From NCBI GenBank assembly GCA_026987025.1, contig JALSNJ010000019.1:1-64000 (forward strand): a DNA stretch of 64,000 nt. The letters are read 5' to 3'. A model generated the notes under the pieces. It was not told where the DNA came from, did not search any database, and saw only the letters and a list, made by a program, of their open reading frames with translations. This document shows positions 26,283-34,009 of the stretch, piece after piece; position 1 is the first letter of the stretch, and the number at the start of each line of letters is the position of its first letter. The position numbers and the translations under genes were made by a program. This DNA comes from Candidatus Aminicenantota bacterium. GTDB taxonomy: Bacteria > Acidobacteriota > Aminicenantia > S016-38.

Positions 26283-28106
26283 TTATTCCTCCTTTTTCAG
26301 GATTACCACACTTTCCTCTCTTATATTACCTTTACTGCTTTTATGTAATTCTCTACTAATGAATTTGTCTACCGTAAATCCTACTTTTATTGCAAGGTCA
26401 AGAATCACTTTATCATTTGGCACTTCCATGTAATCATTACCAACTTTAAAGTGGTTGTTCCCGATTACGATAGCGCATTTACTTCCTCCTTTCATTACTC
26501 TATACATTTCTTTTAGTGCTTTATGCATGTCCATAAAAAACTTATAACTCCGTAATCCTGCCTGTTGTCTGCCATTTCTTATCAAATATTTTACGATTTT
26601 ACTTGCAGTCTCTGGTAAGGGATTTGATGTTTTTCCAACCTCTGCAAGGAGTGTTTTTCTATCATAATTAACCCTTGGATTACCCATCATTTTTTTGTCT
26701 AATTCTTTAATGGATTGTGTTAGCTCTAACAAAATCAATTGGGGGTAATCATTTTTGATGTAATCTAATGCGACAGCATAAGGTGGGGAGTTCACAATAC
26801 CATCAATAGATTCGTCTTTGATATTTGACATACTTCTAGTATCTCCTTCATAAGTTATTGATTTTCCAACTTTTATATCAAGGATCTCATTCAATTTCTT
26901 GAAAAGATATAACCTTAAATAAAGGTCATTAACTCTTTTTCTAAAAACCTCCTGAAATTCCTCCTTTGTTCGCCTTGCAACATCACTTATGGTACCACTT
27001 AATGCTAAAAGTAAAAACTCACGAACTTGTGCATCATTAACAGTTGACAATAACTTCTTACAAATCAGAACCTGTGGTATAATTTCATCTTTATTTCTAA
27101 GATGATTGTTTTTAAGTTCTATTGATAACCTTTTAGCTTTTTCTTCTATCTTTTTGAAATCTATATTTAAGTCGTGCATAAAACTTAACTGTCCTTTCTT
27201 TCTATTATTATAAACAATCAAAGTTTCTCTTACCTTCTTAAAATAGCTCTCAATTTCCTTCTTTAAAAAGTTTGTATCAATTAGTAAAGAGTTGCATTTA
27301 ACATTGGCCATTAGAACAGACAGAGGATTTATCTCTACCCCTACACTATCCAGCTCCATGAGCGATGCTTCCACAAGCAAAGTTCCACTTCCTGCAAAGT
27401 TATCCATTATAACACCTTTCTCTTCTGGATATATATAATTCAATAAGGCACGAACCATTTTTGGATGGAATTTACCTTTGTACGGATGAAAATAATGAGT
27501 TAGGTATAGTGATGGTTCCTCTCTTATTGCAAAGTAATCTTCAAGTCTTTTACCAATGCTCAAAGTAGAAGATGCTGGAATCCTGTATAAATTTTTTATA
27601 AGATGTGAGAATAATATCTCTACATTTCTATCCACTTCTTTTTCGTTGCGACTTAATTTTGAGATGTATTCAGATTTCTCCAAGAAATATTGATATGTAA
27701 TAAATCTGAAACAGACAAGATTTTCTTTTTCAAAAAAATGATATATCCTTCCTAGTGCTTGGTCTGGCAAAATATTTTTTATCACAGGAATATCCTCTTT
27801 TGTGCCTATTAAATAAATTTCACGGGTATATCCAAGTCTTTTTACTAATTTTTTTAATGCAGAAAGACTTTGTGATGTTCCAAAATATCCTTGAACCTTA
27901 CCATACGGTAATTCATGAGTTATAAAATCTTGTATTCTAATATCCGATGAGGTGAATACAGACAATGGATGTTCTTTTAACTTATCAAAAAAGTTATATA
28001 TAGGTTCTACTTTTCCAAATAGCCCTTCCAGTTCGAGTCTTGCAAACTCCATTGATTCATGCTCGCTTTTTATATTATTAAACAGCTTGAAATACCAATA
28101 ATACAT
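26283..28106 (-). CDS. DNA methyltransferase (N4-C/N6-A type) of cassette
   Basis: This 607-residue protein has an uncharacterised N-terminal 200 residues, then the SAM-binding motif DNFAGSGTLLVEASL and, about 190 residues later, the catalytic motif NSPPYAVALDY. The order FxGxG then SPPY is that of amino-methyltransferases acting on DNA cytosine-N4 or adenine-N6. The ATG at 28106 is chosen because AAAGGAG lies 9 bases upstream. In-frame upstream codons run through the attC-2 element and would translate its stem, so they are unlikely starts. It heads a cassette with the 214-residue partner; probably a restriction-modification or related defence pair. Confidence 0.82.
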   Translation of the reverse strand: MYYWYFKLFNNIKSEHESMEFARLELEGLFGKVEPIYNFFDKLKEHPLSVFTSSDIRIQDFITHELPYGKVQGYFGTSQSLSALKKLVKRLGYTREIYLIGTKEDIPVIKNILPDQALGRIYHFFEKENLVCFRFITYQYFLEKSEYISKLSRNEKEVDRNVEILFSHLIKNLYRIPASSTLSIGKRLEDYFAIREEPSLYLTHYFHPYKGKFHPKMVRALLNYIYPEEKGVIMDNFAGSGTLLVEASLMELDSVGVEINPLSVLMANVKCNSLLIDTNFLKKEIESYFKKVRETLIVYNNRKKGQLSFMHDLNIDFKKIEEKAKRLSIELKNNHLRNKDEIIPQVLICKKLLSTVNDAQVREFLLLALSGTISDVARRTKEEFQEVFRKRVNDLYLRLYLFKKLNEILDIKVGKSITYEGDTRSMSNIKDESIDGIVNSPPYAVALDYIKNDYPQLILLELTQSIKELDKKMMGNPRVNYDRKTLLAEVGKTSNPLPETASKIVKYLIRNGRQQAGLRSYKFFMDMHKALKEMYRVMKGGSKCAIVIGNNHFKVGNDYMEVPNDKVILDLAIKVGFTVDKFISRELHKSSKGNIREESVVILKKEE

Positions 28107-28142
28107 CTTCTTCATCTCCTTTCTTTTTTTATTTGCCATTTC

Positions 28143-28233
28143 CGATAACGTTTTGCGGACATACGAAGTCCAGCCGTAAGGCTGGATTTGGGCGAAGGTG
28201 CGAAGCACCGAAGCCGTATGTCCGCTGTTAGGC
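28143..28233 (-). other. integron attC site (attC-2)
   Basis: On the minus strand R'' is GCCTAAC (28233-28227), a perfect RYYYAAC box, and R' is GTTATCG (28149-28143). The 11-base outer stem CGTATGTCCGC/GCGGACATACG is perfect. Two arms lie inside: CCAGCC/GGCTGG (28170-28185) and GGTGC/GCACC. R'' plus flank (GTCGCCTAAC) is the reverse complement of the first bases of the upstream cassette, which begins at attC-1 (TTAGGCGAC). This is the diagnostic of integron cassette ends. Confidence 0.88.
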
Positions 28234-28257
28234 GACGTAGCACTCTTCTTACTTTTT

Positions 28258-28674
28258 TTATTCTTCATAGCGTTCTCTCCATTTAGGATAACCAAATTTT
28301 TCGTATAATGGACATTTTTCTCTACTCTTCTTAAAATTATTATCGTGTATTCCATCATATTTCTGGTCTATTGCAAAGTGGGCATAAGCGGCTATTTTGA
28401 ACCCGAATTTCTCAACTTCGTGATAAGACCATTCCATTAGCATGTAAATTACCTCACCGAATATAAAATCCATGCATTCTTCAGAAACCATATCTGGATG
28501 AGGTAATTCTTTAAGTAAGTCTAAGTATGCTTTACTATATGCATCCTCCCTTTGGTATTTCTCCTTTAGTCGTTGTTCACCAAATTCTTTATGCCACTCA
28601 TATATTCTACGATAGCAATCTCTTCGGGAAAAGTTTTTGGGAACTTTCTCCAAATCTCCAGGCATTAATCCCAT
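28258..28674 (-). CDS. orphan integron cassette protein
   Basis: This 138-residue helical protein is not recognised. It has CYRRIYEWHKEFGEQRLKEKY and a central FIFGEVIYMLMEWSYHEVEKFG, with scattered Asp, His and Glu residues but no catalytic motif I can name. It is the only gene between attC-1 and attC-2, so it is a single-gene cassette. The start has GGGAGGTGAT upstream. AT-rich codon use matches the other cassettes. Function unknown; a small toxin, antitoxin or defence protein is possible only by context. Confidence 0.65.
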   Translation of the reverse strand: MGLMPGDLEKVPKNFSRRDCYRRIYEWHKEFGEQRLKEKYQREDAYSKAYLDLLKELPHPDMVSEECMDFIFGEVIYMLMEWSYHEVEKFGFKIAAYAHFAIDQKYDGIHDNNFKKSREKCPLYEKFGYPKWRERYEE

Positions 28675-28712
28675 TTTATCACCTCCCTATTATGTTTTAT
28701 ATTTGCCATGTC

Positions 28713-28797
28713 GCCTAAGGTCTGGCGGGTATCTGAAGTCGCCGAAGGCGATTTGGGTGAGGGCTGAAAGCCCGAACCAAATACCCGCTTGTTGTCC
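28713..28797 (-). other. integron attC site (attC-1)
   Basis: On the minus strand R'' GGACAAC (28797-28791) and R' CTTAGGC (28719-28713) enclose an outer stem GCGGGTAT/ATACCCGC. Two arms follow: ATTTGG..CCAAAT capped by GGGCT/AGCCC, and TCGCC/GGCGA. The layout matches attC-2 and attC-3. The R' box starts with C rather than the usual G. A further hairpin GGGC-GAA-GCCC at 28831-28841 lies between the MjaI-like gene and this site. Confidence 0.85.
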
Positions 28798-28845
28798 GAG
28801 TGCGGTAGAACCGAAGCGAAGCGGAGAGTCGGGCGAAGCCCCATT

Positions 28846-29520
28846 TTACTTGCCTCCTTTAAGTCTTTCAATTTCTTTTCTTATTTCTTCAATTACTTCT
28901 GGATTATAGATTTCTTTTCTGTTATCTTTTTTGATTGAAAATACAATGAACACTTTTCCGCCGAACTTTTCTTCAAATTGCTTGTGCGTCGTGCCAAGCC
29001 ATTCTTTCCATCTGTAAATCTCTGGTGTTTGTTCATAGGTTATTGGTTTTATCTGTAAACCAATATATTTTTCTTCAAGCTGAATATAAAAATCTACATT
29101 GTAAAGCCTATCCCATTCATCCGGGGCAGGTTTTATCTCTACGCCTAAAACTTTCTGTAATTTTCCATATATCGTTTTTTTCTCCGTTAAATAACCATCG
29201 TAGGTTCTGTTTATTATGAGATTGTATATGTATTGGATACAATCCTCCTCGGTTATCTCTTCAATCTCCGCCTGAATAACTTCCGTGATTTTCACATACA
29301 ATCTTCTCCCCAGATCTTCAAGATAATCCTTAGCAGATATAGAAATACCCCTTCCCTTAAGAAAATCAACAAGTTTTTTGTAATAAAATTCTTCCCAATC
29401 TTTGATTGTTTTTGGGCTGCATTCACGGATCCATTGAGATACTGGACCCACACTTTTTTTCTTGTTAAGTCCACATCTATTTGTGGCAATATTTAAAATC
29501 CATTCTTTCGCCATTTTCAC
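28846..29520 (-). CDS. MjaI-like type II restriction endonuclease
   Basis: This protein of about 224 residues begins AKEWILNIATNRCGLNKKKSVGPVSQWIRECSP, which I recognise as the MjaI restriction endonuclease family (MjaI cuts CTAG). A later region with NVDFYIQLEEKYIGLQIKP has a D-x(n)-E/QxK arrangement compatible with a PD-(D/E)XK core. The frame can start at GTG 29520, overlapping the methyltransferase stop by 4 bases, or at ATG 29514. It is paired with the methylase just upstream and ends at attC-1, so the pair forms a restriction-modification cassette. Target CTAG is inferred from the family. Confidence 0.82.
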   Translation of the reverse strand: MKMAKEWILNIATNRCGLNKKKSVGPVSQWIRECSPKTIKDWEEFYYKKLVDFLKGRGISISAKDYLEDLGRRLYVKITEVIQAEIEEITEEDCIQYIYNLIINRTYDGYLTEKKTIYGKLQKVLGVEIKPAPDEWDRLYNVDFYIQLEEKYIGLQIKPITYEQTPEIYRWKEWLGTTHKQFEEKFGGKVFIVFSIKKDNRKEIYNPEVIEEIRKEIERLKGGK

Positions 29521-30752
29521 CCATTTTCCAATTCAATAAACTTTTTCTTATACTTATATTCTCTCGTTCTATCAGCTTCGGCAAGGCCTGATTTAATCAA
29601 ATAGGCATTAACAAAAATTTTATTTTTTAAATAAACATAGGCGTTGACTGTGTTCTCGTCCGAAACCGCACCATTATCAAAGCGTAGATAAACCTCTTTT
29701 TTAAAAATACGATTTCTAAGATACTTTAATGCCTCTTCTTTTTTTGTTATTTGAACTCCGAGGAATTTAACAAGTAATCCCGTATTCAATTTAATTGTGT
29801 GTTCATCTATGATATCAACAACTCTGTAAAGTCTATTATTCTTAAAATTTAACTTCCTGGGATCTATCCTTGGCTTGGAATCCTTGATCCTCGGAATATA
29901 ATCAATTTTATCAAGTTTTATAGATGTTTGTCGTTTTATTATCCGGATGTTTTCGCTAAAATCAACCGGTTTTCCTTCTAAGTCTATTTTTTTCTTTATT
30001 AAATCCAAGAACTTCTCATTTATTTCATACCCTATCGCATTTCTATTCAGAGCTAAAGCTAACTTTACGGTTGTTCCGCTTCCAAGAAAGGGGTCAAGGA
30101 CCGTATCTCCAGTAAAGCTGAACATTTTTATAAGTCTTTTTGGCAGTTCTTCCGGAAACATTGCCTCGTGCTTAATCTGTCTTGCACCTCCAAAGTGCCA
30201 GTGGCCATAGAAATACTCCTTCCATTCCTCCCTGGTTAGCTTAGATTGTTCCTTAATCTCTTTCGGGACCTTCGGGCTTTTCCCTGGTTTTTTAAAAATT
30301 AAGATGAACTCGTAATCTATTTCAACCATCCCATTGGGGGGATAGGGGTAGGAACCCATCACATTTGCTCCGCCAGTAGTGTTCATCGTAGTTTTCTTCT
30401 GCCAGATAATTGAACCCATATAATCGAAACCTATATCTTCGCATTGTGCGATTATTTCTGCGTGGAGCGGTATAATCTTGTATCTACCATAAATCATAGA
30501 ACGGGCAAATTGATCGCCGATATTTATACATAATCTTCTTCCCGGCTTAAGAATCCGGTAACATTCCTTCCAGGTCCTGTAAAGGTCTTTCAAATATTCA
30601 TGCAAACTCTGCCCATACCCGATTTGGCCTTCTACTCCATAATCTTTTATATGCCAATAAGGTGGTGATGTAACTACCAGGTCTATACTATTATCCTCAA
30701 CTTCTACCATCTTCCTGCTGTCACCGATTATTATCTTAGCCCAGTTACTCAT
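29517..30752 (-). CDS. DNA methyltransferase with SNase-like C-terminal domain
   Basis: This 411-residue protein has the beta-class order: TSPPYWHIKDYG (motif IV, SPPY) near residue 33, then DPFLGSGTTVKLAL (motif I) near residue 215, as in N4-cytosine methylases. The last 120 residues resemble a staphylococcal-nuclease/thermonuclease fold (RVVDIIDEHTIKLNTG, VKFLGVQI, NAYLIKSGLAEA). The catalytic Arg and Glu positions appear lost (VKFLG for VRLLG, no PE), so this domain is probably structural or DNA-binding. It is cognate to the MjaI-like endonuclease. No strong Shine-Dalgarno precedes the start. Confidence 0.85.
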   Translation of the reverse strand: MSNWAKIIIGDSRKMVEVEDNSIDLVVTSPPYWHIKDYGVEGQIGYGQSLHEYLKDLYRTWKECYRILKPGRRLCINIGDQFARSMIYGRYKIIPLHAEIIAQCEDIGFDYMGSIIWQKKTTMNTTGGANVMGSYPYPPNGMVEIDYEFILIFKKPGKSPKVPKEIKEQSKLTREEWKEYFYGHWHFGGARQIKHEAMFPEELPKRLIKMFSFTGDTVLDPFLGSGTTVKLALALNRNAIGYEINEKFLDLIKKKIDLEGKPVDFSENIRIIKRQTSIKLDKIDYIPRIKDSKPRIDPRKLNFKNNRLYRVVDIIDEHTIKLNTGLLVKFLGVQITKKEEALKYLRNRIFKKEVYLRFDNGAVSDENTVNAYVYLKNKIFVNAYLIKSGLAEADRTREYKYKKKFIELENG

Positions 30753-30788
30753 TATCTCAAAGGTTTAGAACATCTTTCCCCGGAGAGT

Positions 30789-30845
30789 TCTCGTCGCCTG
30801 AGCCTAACCAGGGCTTTTCGCAGGGGGGCTGACAGGAGCACGAGA
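30789..30845. other. cruciform element at cassette-array edge
   Basis: An outer stem TCTCGT/ACGAGA (30789-30794 with 30840-30845) encloses an inner stem CCTGAGCC/GGCT-GA-CAGG. The box GCCTAAC (30802-30808) lies inside. It sits upstream of the methyltransferase gene, where the proximal end of the cassette array is expected, so it may be a degenerate attC or a recombined boundary. The rest of 30753-31067 holds no gene that I can support. Confidence 0.4.
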
Positions 30846-31067
30846 CGCAGTGAAGTAAATGACTCAATCTCTGGTAATCCATAGGTTTATCCTGTATATT
30901 GGCTCGCCCGTAACCGTTAAAACAATTCACCCTCTTCATCCATTAATTTATACCAAAGGCCAGGGGAAAAATCAAGTGAAACCGGGAAGGGCTGCGAGGA
31001 AGGCAGGTTCCATAAAAACCGCCGGGTAAAGCTCAAATTCAACCCTAAAGGCCTATATAGAAATACC

Positions 31068-31096
31068 TTGACTTTTGTTGACTGATTGGTTAAAAT
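31068..31096 (+). promoter_or_regulatory. promoter of tetR-MMPL operon with candidate operator
   Basis: TTGACT (31068-31073) and TAAAAT (31091-31096) are spaced by 17 bases. A partial dyad TTGACTGA/TTGGTTAA at 31078-31093 reaches into the -10 box and looks like a TetR-family operator. Autorepression by the first gene is therefore likely. Confidence 0.65.
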
Positions 31097-31112
31097 TTGA
31101 CTGGAGGGTTAA

Positions 31113-31679
31113 ATGGGCGTTGCCGAAAGAAAGGAAAGGGAAAGGAGGTGGAGGAGGAGGCAGATAAGGGAGGCTGCCCTGGAGGTTTTTTCCAGAAAGG
31201 GGTATCAGGCGGCCACCATGGAGGAAATAGCCGCGGAGGCGGAGCTCTCCAAAGGCGTCCTTTATTACTACTTCCCCTCCAAGGAGGTCCTTTACCGCTC
31301 CTTAGTTCTTGAATTCACCTCCGAGTTTTACAGAAAAGCGTGGCTAAGGGTGGAGGGGATTCGGGATTTCCGTTCCCTTATCTCCGCGCTTCTTGACTTC
31401 CACATTGAGTATTTCTCATCCAGGAAGAGGGAATTGAGGTTGGTCTTCCTGGAACACTTCCTTTCGGGAAGGGACGGGGACCTGAATTGGGAGATCTCTT
31501 CCTTCCGAAAACCCCTGGAGGAAAGGCTCAGGGCCCTCTCCCCATCGCCCTGGATAATGGAACTTTTCTGGACATACATTCTGGGAATTTCGGCCAAGAT
31601 GCTGCAGGGAAAGAGCATCTCCTCCATAATGCAGGAGGCGGAGGCCTTCAAGAAAATGATAAAAGGAGAGATACAATGA
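31113..31679 (+). CDS. TetR-family transcriptional regulator
   Basis: This 188-residue protein has an N-terminal TetR helix-turn-helix: REAALEVFSRKGYQAATMEEIA then AELSKGVLYYYFPSKEVLY. The C-terminal ligand domain is helical and its ligand is unknown. GGAGG lies 5 bases before the ATG. It overlaps the MMPL gene by 4 bases and probably represses its own operon through the dyad in the promoter. Confidence 0.93.
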   Translation: MGVAERKERERRWRRRQIREAALEVFSRKGYQAATMEEIAAEAELSKGVLYYYFPSKEVLYRSLVLEFTSEFYRKAWLRVEGIRDFRSLISALLDFHIEYFSSRKRELRLVFLEHFLSGRDGDLNWEISSFRKPLEERLRALSPSPWIMELFWTYILGISAKMLQGKSISSIMQEAEAFKKMIKGEIQ

Positions 31680-34009
31680 GAAGATTTATTGACTGGGAAG
31701 TGAAAAATCCCTGGAAGGTAATAATTGTCCTCGTTTTGCTCACTTTATTTTTCGGATATCAGATGAAGCACCTCAGGATGAATCCCGACATAACCGCTGC
31801 CCTGCCCCGTAGCATCCCTGCCAAAAGGCTCTACGACAAGATGAAGGAGATTTTCCCCTCCAAGACCATTGCCATGGTGATTTATCAGGGGGATATTTTT
31901 TCCGTCCAGGGAGCCAGGGAAATTATGGAACTCACCTCCTCCATGGAGGACTTCAAAGAGGTTTACTCGGTAATGAGCCCCACCAACGCCAAGATAATCC
32001 TCTCCAGCCAGGAGGGAATTGAGGTCCGGGAGGCCCTGGAGGCTCCCCCTTCCAGCGACGAGGATGTCCGGGGATGGGAAAGGCTCCTTTCCCTGAACCC
32101 CAAGGTGGAAAAACTGCTCATAGCCGACGACAGGCGGTCGGCCATGGTTCTCGTTTTCCTGCAGAAGAGCGCCGACGAGGATGCCTTTGCGGAAAAACTC
32201 CTGAAGTTCATAGAGAAGTTCAACTCCTCCCACAGGGGAAAACTTTTCGCCACAGGGGAACCCGTCATAAACCTCTACATAAGCAAGGGGATCGCCAAGG
32301 ACATGGGAATTTTCTTCACCTCTGGAATTCTCCTCATTTTCCTTCTTCTGCTTTTGATCTTCACCTCGGTAAGGGGAGTTCTAATTCCGCTGACGGTGGT
32401 CCTTTCCAGCGTGGTATGGACCCTCGGCTTCATGGCTTTAGTGGGAAGGCCCCTAAGCCACTCCACCGAAATGCTCCCCATCCTGATAATGGCCATAGGC
32501 ATAGCGGACAGCATCCACATTCTATCCCATTATTACTTTAAAGCCCCGAAATATCCCTCCCCTAAGGAACTGGTAAGGGATGTTATGTACGACCTCTGGG
32601 CCCCGGTGGTTATGACCTCCCTTACCACCATGGCGGGCTTCCTCGCCCTGAACACCAGCCACATGGAATCCTTAGAGGAACTGGGGATTTTCTCTGCCTT
32701 CGGAGTCTTCTCGGCCCTCATCTGGTCCCTGTCCTTTGTCCCGTCGGTGCTAAGCCTGCTGAAATTGAGGACCGTAAAGAAAAGAAGGGGTATAAGGGAA
32801 AGGTTCCGCCGCTGGATGGATGCCTACGGCAGGGCCCTGGTAAGGTATAAAACCGCCTTTGCCTTAGGAATTCTCCTGGTGCTGGCCCTTTCCATAGTGG
32901 GAATTTCCAGGCTGAAGGTGGAGGCCAGCACCATAGGTCAATTCCCTGAGGACAACCCCGTAAGGAGGGCGGCGGAGTTCGTAAACCGCCACTTCGCCGG
33001 CACCACCACCTTCTATGTGTTCGTGGAAGGAAACAGGGACGGATACCTGAAACAGCCTTCGGTTCTCAAAACCATGGACCTGCTCCAGAAAACCGTGGAG
33101 AAAAATCCCCATGTGGGGGCCACCCAGTCCATCGCCGACTTCGTAAAGCTCCTCAACCGGGCCATGCACAACGGCGACCCGGCCTATTTCAGAATTCCCG
33201 GGGAGGTGGAGGAGGAAAGGGAGGTGGTGGACGGTAGGGAAAGAACCTTCAAGGTGGAGGGTGAAAAAATCGTAGCCCAGCTCCTTCAGTTATACGAGAT
33301 GAGCTCCTCCCCGGAGGACTTCGCCAACATGGCGGACTTCAACTACAGGAACGGAAGGGTGGCCATATTCGTAAAGACGGATAAAAACTCCGTCCTCACC
33401 AAAATAGACAGGGAGATATCCGATTTTCTCAGAAAGCATCCAGGGATGAGGGCGGACATAACGGGGATGGCAAAATTAATACTGGTGGTCAGGCAGATGG
33501 TTATAAGCGGACAGTTCTGGAGCATCATTGCCTCCCTGGTTCTGGTCTGGTTTCTCACTACCCTGATGTTCCGCTCCCCGGTTCTGGGTATATTCAACAC
33601 CGTTCCCCTGTTCTTCGGCATTTTCCTGAATTTCGCCACCATGGGCATCCTTTCCATCCCCTTAGACATACAGACCATGGTCACCTCCAGCCTGGCCATA
33701 GGAATAGGGGTGGACTACGCCATACACTTTATCCACAGATACATAAGGGAGGTCAAGGGGGGAGATTATAGGGAGGCCGTGAAGCCCTCCATGACGAGTT
33801 CAGGGGTGGCCATAGTTTTCAACTCCTTGGTGGTGGCCTCCGGGTTTATGCTCCTGGTGCTTTCGGTCTTTAAGGGGGTGAGGGCCATGGGCTTCCTCCT
33901 GGCCCTCACCATGATTACCACCGCCTTCGCCTCCCTTACGATACTCCCCATATACTTCATAACCTTCAGGCCGAAATCCCTTATTAAGGCATCAAGGAGG
34001 GTAAAATGA
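31676..34009 (+). CDS. RND/MMPL-family exporter
   Basis: This 777-residue protein has two repeats, each with one N-terminal helix, a large periplasmic loop and a bundle of helices. Helix bundles include SHSTEMLPILIMAIGIADSIHILSHY and SSLAIGIGVDYAIHFIHRY, the GxxxD pattern of proton-driven MMPL/SSD permeases (HpnN-like). It probably moves lipids or hydrophobic molecules to the outer membrane. The ATG at 31676 overlaps the tetR stop (ATGA); the open frame upstream of it is inside tetR. The following genes encode a LolA-like and a barrel protein, a common gene set. Confidence 0.9.
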   Translation: MRRFIDWEVKNPWKVIIVLVLLTLFFGYQMKHLRMNPDITAALPRSIPAKRLYDKMKEIFPSKTIAMVIYQGDIFSVQGAREIMELTSSMEDFKEVYSVMSPTNAKIILSSQEGIEVREALEAPPSSDEDVRGWERLLSLNPKVEKLLIADDRRSAMVLVFLQKSADEDAFAEKLLKFIEKFNSSHRGKLFATGEPVINLYISKGIAKDMGIFFTSGILLIFLLLLLIFTSVRGVLIPLTVVLSSVVWTLGFMALVGRPLSHSTEMLPILIMAIGIADSIHILSHYYFKAPKYPSPKELVRDVMYDLWAPVVMTSLTTMAGFLALNTSHMESLEELGIFSAFGVFSALIWSLSFVPSVLSLLKLRTVKKRRGIRERFRRWMDAYGRALVRYKTAFALGILLVLALSIVGISRLKVEASTIGQFPEDNPVRRAAEFVNRHFAGTTTFYVFVEGNRDGYLKQPSVLKTMDLLQKTVEKNPHVGATQSIADFVKLLNRAMHNGDPAYFRIPGEVEEEREVVDGRERTFKVEGEKIVAQLLQLYEMSSSPEDFANMADFNYRNGRVAIFVKTDKNSVLTKIDREISDFLRKHPGMRADITGMAKLILVVRQMVISGQFWSIIASLVLVWFLTTLMFRSPVLGIFNTVPLFFGIFLNFATMGILSIPLDIQTMVTSSLAIGIGVDYAIHFIHRYIREVKGGDYREAVKPSMTSSGVAIVFNSLVVASGFMLLVLSVFKGVRAMGFLLALTMITTAFASLTILPIYFITFRPKSLIKASRRVK

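Noticed and set aside
28107-28358. N-terminal extension of the cassette methyltransferase
   Set aside because: It would translate the attC-2 stem; a better start with Shine-Dalgarno lies at 28106.
24412-28850. Interpreting the folded elements as MITE, REP or group II intron fragments
   Set aside because: The match between each cassette start and its own R'' box is specific to integron cassettes and is not explained by simple dispersed repeats.
24351-30752. Prophage or conjugative element
   Set aside because: No integrase, capsid, terminase, relaxase or transposase genes are seen; gene content and attC sites fit a cassette array.
30757-30939. 60-residue minus-strand open frame (MKRVNCFNGYGRANIQ...)
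   Set aside because: It runs through the cruciform element, has no convincing ribosome binding site and no recognisable domain.
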